6,388 nucleotides of DNA from Micavibrio aeruginosavorus. GTDB taxonomy: Bacteria > Pseudomonadota > Alphaproteobacteria > UBA9219. Positions 1 through 5,260 of this stretch are shown piece by piece. A program made the position numbers and the translations under genes. The stretch spans positions 1-6,388 of the forward strand of contig DYNT01000079.1 of assembly GCA_020720905.1 (NCBI GenBank), in the 5' to 3' direction. Positions within the stretch are counted from its first letter, which is position 1, and each line of letters opens with the position of its first letter. Under the pieces are notes generated by a model. The model saw nothing but the letters and a program-made list of their open reading frames with translations. It was not told the DNA's origin and did no database searches.

Positions 1-7
1 GCCTCAT

Positions 8-607
8 CTAGGCATTCGTATCCACTTTGTGTGCGAGCGCACCACCTTTGGCAACAACCACCATGGCCTCGCGCAACAGGCGATCATGGATCATATAGCC
101 AGCCTGCAAAACCGTTAAAATCGTTCCAGCGGGGACGCTGAGATCCTCTTGCTCCATCATCACTTGATGATAATGCGGGTCAAAGGGCTGCCCTGTAGGC
201 TCAATTTTCTTAATGCCAAAGCGCTCAAACGCCGAGAGAAGCTGCCGCTCGGTCGCCTCCACGCCCATAACAAGGTTTTTAAAAGTATCGTTTTGGGAAT
301 CGTCTTTGGGCACAGCCTCCAACGCGCGGCGAAAGTTATCGGCAATCGTCAGCATTTCCTTGGCAAACCCAGCAATGGCAAACTTTTGCGCATCGTCATT
401 TTCCTTTTTCATGCGGCGGCGCGTGTTTTCCGTCTCGGCCATCGCACGCAAAATCTGGTCTTTCAGCTTGCCTATTTCGTCTTGAGCTATGCCCAAGGCA
501 TCTTCGGCCGCATCCACGGATGTTTCGGCTTCATCCCGCTTTTGAAGGGGGGCTTCGTTGGTATCGTTAACGGCTTGCTGGAGGTCTTCATTGTGATCTT
601 GGCTCAT
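8..607 (-). CDS. grpE: GrpE, nucleotide exchange factor for DnaK
   Basis: This 199-residue protein is a full-length GrpE, the cytoplasmic co-chaperone that releases ADP from DnaK so that the Hsp70 cycle of substrate binding and release can continue. The N-terminal 40 or so residues are acidic and probably disordered. Residues 40-95 are charged and helical, as expected for the long dimerising coiled coil (EIGKLKDQILRAMAETENTRRR, split here as EIGKLKDQIL then RAMAETENTRRR). The C-terminal beta domain carries the family signature: GQPFDPHYHQ at 139-148, then the GY...DRLLREAMVVV stretch at 170-185. The ATG at 607 is preceded by AGGAAA (complement of 613-618) with 5 bases of spacing, and the gene ends in TAG at 8-10. 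Its first codon overlaps an ATG on the opposite strand, but the real divergent neighbour probably starts at 708. In many alphaproteobacteria hrcA or dnaK lies nearby; neither is visible here. Identification is secure. Confidence 0.97.
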   Translation of the reverse strand: MSQDHNEDLQQAVNDTNEAPLQKRDEAETSVDAAEDALGIAQDEIGKLKDQILRAMAETENTRRRMKKENDDAQKFAIAGFAKEMLTIADNFRRALEAVPKDDSQNDTFKNLVMGVEATERQLLSAFERFGIKKIEPTGQPFDPHYHQVMMEQEDLSVPAGTILTVLQAGYMIHDRLLREAMVVVAKGGALAHKVDTNA

Positions 608-631
608 GGGCGTTTCCTGTTTCTTTACCTG

Positions 632-665
632 TAGGGCGTATAAGGATAGAGTCCTTCATGCCCTA
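632..665. repeat. Interrupted inverted repeat between grpE and the glycosyltransferase gene
   Basis: TAGGGC (632-637) is the reverse complement of GCCCTA (660-665). Nested inside, AAGGA (642-646) is the reverse complement of TCCTT (652-656), leaving a 5-base loop. The outer arm overlaps the proposed grpE -10 element, so the outer stem could not form fully in grpE mRNA. The inner AAGGA/TCCTT hairpin could form in the leader. It may be an operator or a leader hairpin; nothing in the sequence decides which. Confidence 0.4.
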
Positions 666-693
666 TCTGGGTTCTTTTGCCAACCGATTCAAG
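665..693 (-). promoter_or_regulatory. Candidate sigma-32-type heat-shock promoter for grpE
   Basis: Read on the minus strand, CTTGAA (complement of 688-693) is a perfect match to the -35 element of RpoH/sigma-32 promoters. After a 16-base spacer comes CCCAGAT (complement of 665-671), a partial match to the CCCCAT-type -10 element. Transcription would begin near 658 and give a leader of about 50 bases before the grpE start. Known biology fits, since grpE is a classical RpoH target. No CIRCE (HrcA) inverted repeat was seen. The -10 match is imperfect, so this is an inference from position and the -35 match. Confidence 0.45.
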
Positions 694-707
694 CCCCTTT
701 TTTAACC

Positions 708-1724
708 ATGACACCTCCTTTCCCCTTTTTTCCTGCCGAACACATCGCCGTCCTGTCAGGGCGCGAGGTTATTGGCGATGGCCTGATTAAATTTCCCTTT
801 GTGCGCGCTTTACGCGCCGCATGGCCGCAAGCCACCCTCCATTGGGTGACAGCCCAAGGCGACACTGTTTATGCCTCAGCCCTGCGCGAGACAGCAGCGC
901 CCTTTCTTAATGAAATCCACGTCCAACCCCCTTGGTTGATAGGCGGTGCGGATCGGGGAGCGCCGCCCCCTCCCTTTGATCTTGTGATCGATACGCGTGG
1001 ACGGTGGAGGCCTGTTCTGGCGGCACGGCTTCGCCTGCCGCACAAGCTGTTTATCGCGCCGGCCATGCGCTATCTTTTTTCGGACAGGCGTCCGCCTTTG
1101 TTCTCGCCCACGCCTCCCTCTCTTATCGCGCAGTTGCGGCAAACGATTGAGCTTGCGGCTGGCTTTGTGCCAGCCGTGACGGCGCGCCTGCCCGCCTCGC
1201 CCCTCATGCTGTCCAAGGCGCGGCGCATCTTGCCAGAGGGTCAGATTTACGTTGGCTTTGCGCCAGGGGCAGGCAACACCATCAAGAAATGGCCCTTAGA
1301 GAATTTTGAAAAAGTCGCCAAACTTCAAGTTCGCATGAACCGGATTCCCGTCTTCCTACTGGGGCCACAAGAGATGGACTTATACGATGCCCTCTTTCGT
1401 GCGATCCCTGAGGCTGTCTTTCCACTTCAAGCCTTTGACGTATGGGGTGGGCGCACAATCAGCGTGGAACAAACGCTGGCGCTTGGCCACTGCCTTGATC
1501 TGGCCGTCGTGAATGACAGCGGGACAAGCCATATGCTGGCTGCCGTGGATTGCCCCCTTATCAGCCTGTTTGGCCCCACCAACGCCCGTAAGTTCGCCCC
1601 ACACGTGAGCCAAGGAACGATCCTTTGCGCCCAAGACTTCGGCAGCACGGCCATGCTGGCCATCCCCCCCGAAGCCGTCCATGAGGCCATTAACCATGCC
1701 ATTATGGCTCAGGGGAAAGTCTGA
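708..1724 (+). CDS. Glycosyltransferase family 9 protein (heptosyltransferase-like)
   Basis: Counted from the ATG at 708 this is a 338-residue GT-B fold glycosyltransferase of family GT9, the group that contains the ADP-heptose:LPS heptosyltransferases of lipopolysaccharide core synthesis. The N-terminal half opens with IAVLSGREVIGDGLIKFP (residues 13-30), matching the family's first strand and glycine loop followed by P..RALR..WP. The C-terminal, nucleotide-sugar-binding half has GFAPGAGNTIKKWPLENF (183-200) and the characteristic VVNDSGTSHMLAA...PLISLFGPTN (267-292). The frame is open back to an ATG at 606, which would add 34 residues and overlap the grpE start. That extension is cysteine- and aromatic-rich, has no family counterpart, and would run through the grpE promoter, so 708 is preferred, although neither start has a clear Shine-Dalgarno sequence. 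It would act at the inner face of the cytoplasmic membrane. The exact sugar and acceptor cannot be told; family is certain, substrate is not. Confidence 0.88.
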   Translation: MTPPFPFFPAEHIAVLSGREVIGDGLIKFPFVRALRAAWPQATLHWVTAQGDTVYASALRETAAPFLNEIHVQPPWLIGGADRGAPPPPFDLVIDTRGRWRPVLAARLRLPHKLFIAPAMRYLFSDRRPPLFSPTPPSLIAQLRQTIELAAGFVPAVTARLPASPLMLSKARRILPEGQIYVGFAPGAGNTIKKWPLENFEKVAKLQVRMNRIPVFLLGPQEMDLYDALFRAIPEAVFPLQAFDVWGGRTISVEQTLALGHCLDLAVVNDSGTSHMLAAVDCPLISLFGPTNARKFAPHVSQGTILCAQDFGSTAMLAIPPEAVHEAINHAIMAQGKV

Positions 1725-1802
1725 AAATAAAGCGATTGTCTTTTTTGCGTTGATAAGGCGCTGCGATTAAGAGATTACTGACCTAAGTATGATAAGTTCT
1801 GA

Positions 1803-1816
1803 TTTTATAGTCCGTC
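1803..1816 (+). repeat. Intergenic motif copy 1 (TTTTATAGTCCGTC)
   Basis: This is the first of three copies of the 12-base core TTATAGTCCGTC in the window. It lies 78 bases after the stop codon of the glycosyltransferase gene. It shares 14 bases, TTTTATAGTCCGTC, with copy 2, and after a one-base offset both continue with ACTT. The embedded TATAGT resembles a -10 hexamer, but no -35 element stands at a normal distance. Confidence 0.6.
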
Positions 1817-1940
1817 ACTTTGTGTGAAAAAATGAGCCCCACAGCTCACTTCAACAAACTGAAACACGACTGTAACGAAAACCCTGTTATTTCTTGACCT
1901 TGAACTAGTTGCCGAAGTTTTTTCGACAAGGCTCGTCCTC

Positions 1941-1969
1941 CATAGTCAAACGCTTCGCGTTTGACTATG
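1941..1969. repeat. Perfect 13-bp palindrome with 3-base loop (REP-like)
   Basis: CATAGTCAAACGC (1941-1953) and GCGTTTGACTATG (1957-1969) are exact reverse complements around a TTC loop. There are no wobbles or mismatches, so the structure is equally good on either strand. The perfect stem, tiny loop, intergenic position and adjoining GC-rich second hairpin (1979-2004) are what is expected of a REP-type dispersed palindromic element. Only one copy is in the window, so dispersal is inference. It could also be part of a bidirectional terminator. Confidence 0.7.
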
Positions 1970-1978
1970 CCGCGCCGT

Positions 1979-2010
1979 AGCGCCCTTGCGCGAAGGCGGG
2001 CTGGTTTTTT
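1979..2010 (+). terminator. Terminator-like GC-rich hairpin with six-T tail
   Basis: CGCC (1981-1984) pairs with GGCG (1995-1998), and AG (1979-1980) with CT (2001-2002) across a two-base bulge. The hairpin is followed by GG and then TTTTTT at 2005-2010. This is the shape of an intrinsic terminator on the plus strand. It is about 255 bases after the glycosyltransferase stop, so it may end that transcript, or it may simply be the second half of the adjacent palindromic element. Confidence 0.45.
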
Positions 2011-2015
2011 CAATC

Positions 2016-2057
2016 CCAACCTTATATCCCCCTATTTCCGCCAGAGCCCAAGGTTGG
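2016..2057. repeat. 8-bp inverted repeat in the terC leader region
   Basis: CCAACCTT (2016-2023) is the exact reverse complement of AAGGTTGG (2050-2057), enclosing 26 bases. An overlapping pair, CCCCCT (2028-2033) and AGGGGG (2059-2064), cannot form together with it in a simple nested way, so the two pairings are alternatives. This could be leader RNA structure if transcription of the downstream gene starts upstream of 2016, which is not established. Confidence 0.4.
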
Positions 2058-2070
2058 CAGGGGGTCGGTA

Positions 2071-2096
2071 AAGCGGGCATCCCGTTTGTTTTCTTT
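2071..2096 (+). terminator. Weak terminator-like hairpin with T-rich tail
   Basis: AAGCGGG (2071-2077) and CCCGTTT (2081-2087) can pair through seven positions, one of them a G-U wobble, around a three-base loop. The T-rich stretch GTTTTCTTT (2088-2096) follows. The stem is short and the tail interrupted, so it may be only a weak terminator or attenuator in front of the TerC-like gene. Confidence 0.3.
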
Positions 2097-2225
2097 GCCA
2101 CTGACCAACTCTTCAACTGTTGTGAGTCTTCTATAGTTTCGGCTGGCGATTGGGTCGTCCCTTGATCTTAAGAAGGAGAGCCTCTACAACACCAGCTCTA
2201 GATTCTAACGATCAGAGAGCACCCC

Positions 2226-3206
2226 ATGATTTCTCCCGCCTTTCTTTCCCTTACCTTTCTCTCGCAGCCTGTATGGATGTGGTTGGCGTTTAGCTCTGTG
2301 GTCGCGACGCTGCTTGTCTTTGATCTGGGCGTGATGCACCGCAAGGAGCGCGAGATTGAGACCAAAGAAAGCCTTCTTTTTTCCGTCTTTTACCTGATTA
2401 TCGCGCTTCTGTTTGGCGGCTGGATTTGGCATCAGATAGGACAAACCAAAGCCATTGAATATATCACAGGCTATATCGTTGAGGAAACGCTATCAATTGA
2501 TAACGTCTTTGTCATGGCTCTGCTGTTTTCCTTCTTCCATGTTCCGCGCCTTTACCAGCACCGTGTTTTATTCTGGGGTATTCTTGGCGCGATCATCATG
2601 CGCGGGATTATGATTAGCGTGGGCGCTGCGCTGGTGCATGAGTTTGAATGGCTTCTTTATGTCTTTGCCATATTCCTTATGGGCACGGGCGTTAAGATGC
2701 TGCTGACAGGCGATAAGCCTGCCGATATAGGTGATAACGCTCTCCTTAAGTTTATGCACAAACATTTCCGCATTACGGACAAGCTTCATGGCCATGATTT
2801 TTTTGTGAAGCAACCTTCGCGCAAGCATGGCAAGAATGTCTGGTGGATGACCCCCCTGTTTGTCTGCCTTGTGATGATTGAGTTTGCGGACGTGATTTTT
2901 GCGGTCGATAGCGTGCCTGCCATCTTTATCATCACGACGGATCCTTTCATCGTATACACCAGCAACATTTTCGCCATTCTGGGGCTGCGGTCGCTTTACT
3001 TTGTCCTGTCATCCCTTATCAAGCGCTTCCATTACCTGAAGTATGCGCTGTCGGTTGTTTTGATCTTTATCGGCGGCAAGACCTTTATCGCGGATATCAT
3101 GGGCTGGGAAAAATTCCCCGTAGGTTGGTCTTTGGGGATCACCTTTGCCATTTTGGGAAGCGGAATCGGGGTTTCTTTGTGGAAAACGCGTTCCTTAAAA
3201 GGTTAA
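2226..3206 (+). CDS. TerC/Alx-family integral membrane protein
   Basis: This 326-residue protein belongs to the TerC/Alx family of inner-membrane proteins. Members have been linked to manganese export and, in other settings, to tellurium resistance. About nine hydrophobic segments are visible (roughly 15-35, 50-70, 90-106, 113-137, 141-161, 208-240 as a long pair, 243-263, 270-288 and 299-316). The two conserved acidic motifs are both present: EETLSIDNVFV at 86-96 and EFADVIFAVDSVPAIF at 219-234, which carry the membrane-embedded acidic and asparagine residues. A cytoplasmic-type charged loop lies between them (about 162-205). Length is typical of the Alx-like members. The ATG at 2226 follows only a weak ribosome-binding site (GAGAG at about 2215-2219). 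A stronger SD-like sequence at 2169-2179 is too far upstream to serve it. The gene is alone, with about 190 bases before the next gene. The family is secure; the transported ion here is inferred from relatives. Confidence 0.92.
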   Translation: MISPAFLSLTFLSQPVWMWLAFSSVVATLLVFDLGVMHRKEREIETKESLLFSVFYLIIALLFGGWIWHQIGQTKAIEYITGYIVEETLSIDNVFVMALLFSFFHVPRLYQHRVLFWGILGAIIMRGIMISVGAALVHEFEWLLYVFAIFLMGTGVKMLLTGDKPADIGDNALLKFMHKHFRITDKLHGHDFFVKQPSRKHGKNVWWMTPLFVCLVMIEFADVIFAVDSVPAIFIITTDPFIVYTSNIFAILGLRSLYFVLSSLIKRFHYLKYALSVVLIFIGGKTFIADIMGWEKFPVGWSLGITFAILGSGIGVSLWKTRSLKG

Positions 3207-3285
3207 CGCATCGTTCTTTCTGCGGAATAATGAAAGCCTCTTGCGCTTTATCCACAAATCCTTTAAAAGGCGTTGGAGTTTAGAA

Positions 3286-3315
3286 TTGACTTCTCTAGCC
3301 TATGCGTTCCTTTAA
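3286..3315 (+). promoter_or_regulatory. Possible promoter for the cold-shock gene
   Basis: TTGACT at 3286-3291 matches five of six bases of the standard -35 element. The hexamer at an 18-base spacing, CTTTAA (3310-3315), is a poor -10 match. If it is used, the csp leader would be roughly 75 bases long, in line with the long structured leaders common on cold-shock mRNAs. Support is weak because only the -35 element is good. Confidence 0.25.
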
Positions 3316-3396
3316 GAGCGTCGTTTGCCATAGCAGTCTTTTTCACTCAAGGCGTTATGGTGACGCTTGCACACGCAACACTAAAGGATACACACT

Positions 3397-3606
3397 ATGG
3401 CTCAAGGTACAGTTAAATGGTTCAACGCCACTAAAGGCTACGGCTTCATTCAACCAGAAGCAGGCGGTCAGGACGTTTTTGTTCACATCAGCGCCGTTGA
3501 ACGCGCCGGTCTTCGCGAGCTTCGCGAAGGTCAAAAAGTCAACTTCGAGTTGGCAACAGAGCGCGGCAAGACTTCGGCTGCGAACCTTCAGGTTATCGAA
3601 GGCTAA
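3397..3606 (+). CDS. CspA-family cold-shock protein
   Basis: This 69-residue protein is a single cold-shock domain, the usual length for the bacterial CspA family. These proteins bind single-stranded RNA and DNA and melt unwanted RNA secondary structure, especially after a temperature drop. RNP1 is seen as KGYGFI (residues 13-18) and RNP2 as VFVHI (27-31), with the aromatic binding residues W8, F9, Y15, F17, F28 and H30 in place. The ATG at 3397 is preceded by AAAGGA (3383-3388) with 8 bases of spacing. A larger frame covering 3302-3748 overlaps it but has no recognisable protein and is a shadow. The gene is monocistronic-looking: a hairpin follows at 3612-3633 and a much larger one at 3639-3696. 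The neighbouring RNA helicase gene suggests a shared role in cold RNA remodelling. Which paralogue (cspA, cspB or another) cannot be decided. Confidence 0.96.
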   Translation: MAQGTVKWFNATKGYGFIQPEAGGQDVFVHISAVERAGLRELREGQKVNFELATERGKTSAANLQVIEG

Positions 3607-3638
3607 AAGACCGTTTTCGGATTTTTCGAAACGATTAT

Positions 3639-3696
3639 CGCTTAAGGTGGCTTATAGGCTTTCTGTTAGCAGAAAGTTTGTAGGTCACCTTAAGTG
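3639..3696 (+). terminator. Long 27-bp hairpin downstream of csp, likely 3' UTR structure or terminator
   Basis: Positions 3639-3665 pair continuously with 3670-3696 around a TTAG tetraloop, without bulges. The outer arms CTTAAGGTG/CACCTTAAG and the inner CTTTCTG/CAGAAAG are perfect. The middle section and one outer pair use six G-U wobbles, for example 3650-3685 and 3655-3680. Because wobbles on one strand become A-C mismatches on the other, the fold is a plus-strand RNA structure, matching transcription from csp. The tail TGTTTTATAG is only modestly T-rich, so it may protect the 3' end rather than act as a strong terminator. A small imperfect hairpin at 3612-3633 stands between it and the stop codon. 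Confidence 0.6.
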
Positions 3697-3710
3697 TTTT
3701 ATAGTCCGTC
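3697..3710 (+). repeat. Intergenic motif copy 2 (TTTTATAGTCCGTC)
   Basis: This second copy of the TTATAGTCCGTC motif begins immediately after the long hairpin that follows csp. It is the copy with the most promoter-like surroundings: TTGTAG (3678-3683) lies 16 bases before TATAGT (3700-3705). However, that -35 candidate sits inside the hairpin arm and the other copies lack one. Confidence 0.6.
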
Positions 3711-3727
3711 CACTTGAAAGCGCTGTT

Positions 3728-3749
3728 TTTAAGGTGACTTTAAGGTGAC
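3728..3749 (+). repeat. Perfect 11-base tandem direct repeat upstream of the helicase gene
   Basis: TTTAAGGTGAC occurs twice head to tail (3728-3738 and 3739-3749) with no mismatch. The 11-base period places the units on nearly the same face of the DNA helix, as for paired operator sites. The 10-base core TTAAGGTGAC is also present in inverted form in the 3' arm of the csp hairpin (3684-3693), and nearly so in its 5' arm (3642-3651). Confidence 0.65.
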
Positions 3750-3753
3750 GTAG

Positions 3754-3759
3754 TATAAA
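3754..3759 (+). promoter_or_regulatory. Possible -10 element for the helicase gene
   Basis: TATAAA lies 4 bases after the tandem repeat, which then covers the place where a -35 element or regulator site would be. No good -35 hexamer is seen. Transcription from here would give a leader of about 140 bases with an AT-rich stretch including seven T in a row (3775-3781). Long leaders are common on cold-induced genes, but this start is inferred. Confidence 0.3.
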
Positions 3760-3905
3760 GGAAAATGAGTTCTGTTTTTTTAATTTTAAAAATGGGACTC
3801 CTGCATAAGAGGCGCTCACAAAGGGTGTCGGCAGGTCTTCCCCTTATCGTTTTTTAAGACGCAAACATCATCACGTCATACATACATTAACTTAAAGGAA
3901 TCCCT

Positions 3906-5249
3906 ATGACTCAAGACTTCAACGGCTTTGGCCTTCCGGCCAAGCTTCTCCTTGCGCTTGCACGCATGAACTTCACGATCCCAACGCCCATTCAGGCGCA
4001 GACCATTCCCCTTGCGCTGGACGGGCGCGACGTTCTGGGCTCTGCGCAAACGGGAACGGGCAAGACGGCAGCCTTTGGCTTGCCGCTGATCGTTCATCTG
4101 ATGAACAATCCTGAAGCAACGGCCCTAATCATGTTGCCAACGCGAGAACTGGCCACGCAGGTGCAAGCAGCTTTGCTGCCCATGATCCCCGTCCCCAACA
4201 TTAAGACCGCCCTGTTGATCGGTGGCGATTCCATGTTTAAGCAGCTTAAGCAACTGAGCCTCCAGCCGCGCTTGATCGTCGGCACACCAGGACGCATTAA
4301 TGACCATCTTGAGCGCAAATCCCTGAACCTCAGCCGCACAAACTTTCTTGTTTTGGATGAGACGGATCGCATGCTGGACATGGGCTTTGGCATTCAGATT
4401 GATAAGATTCTGACGCATGTTTCCAAGGATCGCCAAACGCTTTTGTTCTCGGCCACATTGCCTGCCAACATCGTCAAGCTATCGGGCAAGTATATGCGTC
4501 AGCCTAGGCGCGTGGCCGTTGGCTCCACCACCACGCCTGCCGCAAATATCAAGCAAGAGCTGGTTCACACGACGGACACCGAAAAGTATGGCCATCTGCT
4601 CACGCAGCTAGAACAACGCGTAGGATCGGTCATCATTTTCGTCAAGACGAAGTACGGAACGGAAAAGCTGGCCAAGAAGCTCAATGCGGCTGAACACAAA
4701 GCCGATTGCCTTCACGGCGATTTGCAACAGCGTCGCAGGGAGCGCGTGACGCAAAGTTTCCGCGATAAAAAATACCGCATCCTTGTCGCCACCGACGTGG
4801 CGGCGCGTGGCCTTGATATTCCGCATATTGAACACGTCATCAACTATGACCTGCCACAATGCCCTGAGGATTACATCCATCGCATTGGCCGCACGGCGCG
4901 AGCGGGCGCGGAAGGCTGCGCCATCAATCTGCTGACGCCAGCGGATGGCAGCAAGTGGCGGGCTATCCATCGCCTCATTCATGGCAAGGATGATCTGTCC
5001 ATTCCCACGGATGATAAGAAGCCAGTAGGCAAGAAGTTTGGCGGCGGCTATAGCTATAAGGGACGTGGCGGAAGCTTTTACAAAGGCAAGAGCGTTGAAG
5101 GTGGCTATAAAGGCAAAGACAATGCCGAAGGCGGCACTAAGGGCAAAGGCAGCGACTTTAAGAAGAAGGACGGCGGCAGCGCCAAGCCTGCTTGGAAAGT
5201 GAACAAGCCCCGCAACAAGGGAAACTTTAAAGCTCACAAAGCGGCGTAA
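3906..5249 (+). CDS. DEAD-box ATP-dependent RNA helicase, RhlE-like
   Basis: This 447-residue protein is a complete superfamily 2 RNA helicase that uses ATP to unwind short RNA duplexes in ribosome assembly, mRNA decay or cold adaptation. Motifs run in order: Q motif around F23-Q30, motif I AQTGTGKT (47-54), Ia PTRELA (78-83), Ib TPGR (127-130), II DETD (151-154), III SAT (182-184), IV IIFVKT (243-248), V ATDVAARGLD (295-304) and VI HRIGRTARAG (325-334). The DRMLDMGF stretch after motif II is typical of the RhlE group. Motif II has threonine in place of alanine; the flanking catalytic D and E are intact, so activity is expected. From about residue 376 to the end is a lysine/glycine-rich tail with YKGR, YKGK, YKGK and TKGK repeats, probably a flexible RNA-binding extension. 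The ATG at 3906 has AAAGGA (3894-3899) 6 bases upstream. The exact subgroup is less certain than the family. Confidence 0.95.
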   Translation: MTQDFNGFGLPAKLLLALARMNFTIPTPIQAQTIPLALDGRDVLGSAQTGTGKTAAFGLPLIVHLMNNPEATALIMLPTRELATQVQAALLPMIPVPNIKTALLIGGDSMFKQLKQLSLQPRLIVGTPGRINDHLERKSLNLSRTNFLVLDETDRMLDMGFGIQIDKILTHVSKDRQTLLFSATLPANIVKLSGKYMRQPRRVAVGSTTTPAANIKQELVHTTDTEKYGHLLTQLEQRVGSVIIFVKTKYGTEKLAKKLNAAEHKADCLHGDLQQRRRERVTQSFRDKKYRILVATDVAARGLDIPHIEHVINYDLPQCPEDYIHRIGRTARAGAEGCAINLLTPADGSKWRAIHRLIHGKDDLSIPTDDKKPVGKKFGGGYSYKGRGGSFYKGKSVEGGYKGKDNAEGGTKGKGSDFKKKDGGSAKPAWKVNKPRNKGNFKAHKAA

Positions 5250-5260
5250 GATTTTCCAGC

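Larger units (their letters stand above)
1725..2225. other. Gene-free 501-base region upstream of the TerC-like gene
   Basis: No credible coding region lies here on either strand. The stretch contains one copy of the TTATAGTCCGTC motif near 1805, a small hairpin TTGcCGAA/TTCGaCAA at 1909-1929, the 13-bp palindrome at 1941-1969, a terminator-like hairpin at 1979-2010, an inverted repeat at 2016-2057 and a weak hairpin with a T-rich tail at 2071-2096. TATAGT at 2132-2137 could be a -10 element for the downstream gene, but no good -35 stands at the proper distance. A textbook ribosome-binding sequence, AAGAAGGAGAG at 2169-2179, has no start codon within reach. I could not match the region to a riboswitch I know. 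Confidence 0.6.

Noticed and set aside
149..634. 161-codon plus-strand reading frame
   Set aside because: It lies almost entirely opposite grpE, whose GrpE motifs are unmistakable, and its own translation shows no family features.
606..707. N-terminal extension of the glycosyltransferase starting at the ATG at 606
   Set aside because: The added 34 residues have no GT9 counterpart, the start overlaps the grpE start, and the segment covers the grpE promoter.
608..707. CIRCE (HrcA operator) before grpE
   Set aside because: No TTAGCACTC/GAGTGCTAA-type arms are present.
1980..2225. yybP-ykoY manganese riboswitch upstream of the TerC-like gene
   Set aside because: I looked for the conserved GGGGAGTAGC-type segment and paired loops and did not find them by eye. 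A covariance-model search would be needed to be certain.
1725..2225. tRNA, small RNA gene or mobile element in the large gap
   Set aside because: No cloverleaf arms, T-loop sequence, transposase fragment or terminal repeats with target duplication could be recognised.
3302..3748. 148-codon reading frame covering csp in another frame
   Set aside because: It has no recognisable domain and runs through the hairpin and tandem repeat. The Csp frame is clearly the real one.
3765..3857. 30-codon reading frame between csp and the helicase gene
   Set aside because: It starts with ATG and has GGA just before it, but that GGA is only two bases from the start. The peptide resembles nothing known, and the frame sits where the helicase leader is expected.
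4608..5237. 209-codon minus-strand reading frame
   Set aside because: It is antisense to the helicase motifs IV-VI and the repeat tail. The open frame is explained by the base composition of the coding strand.
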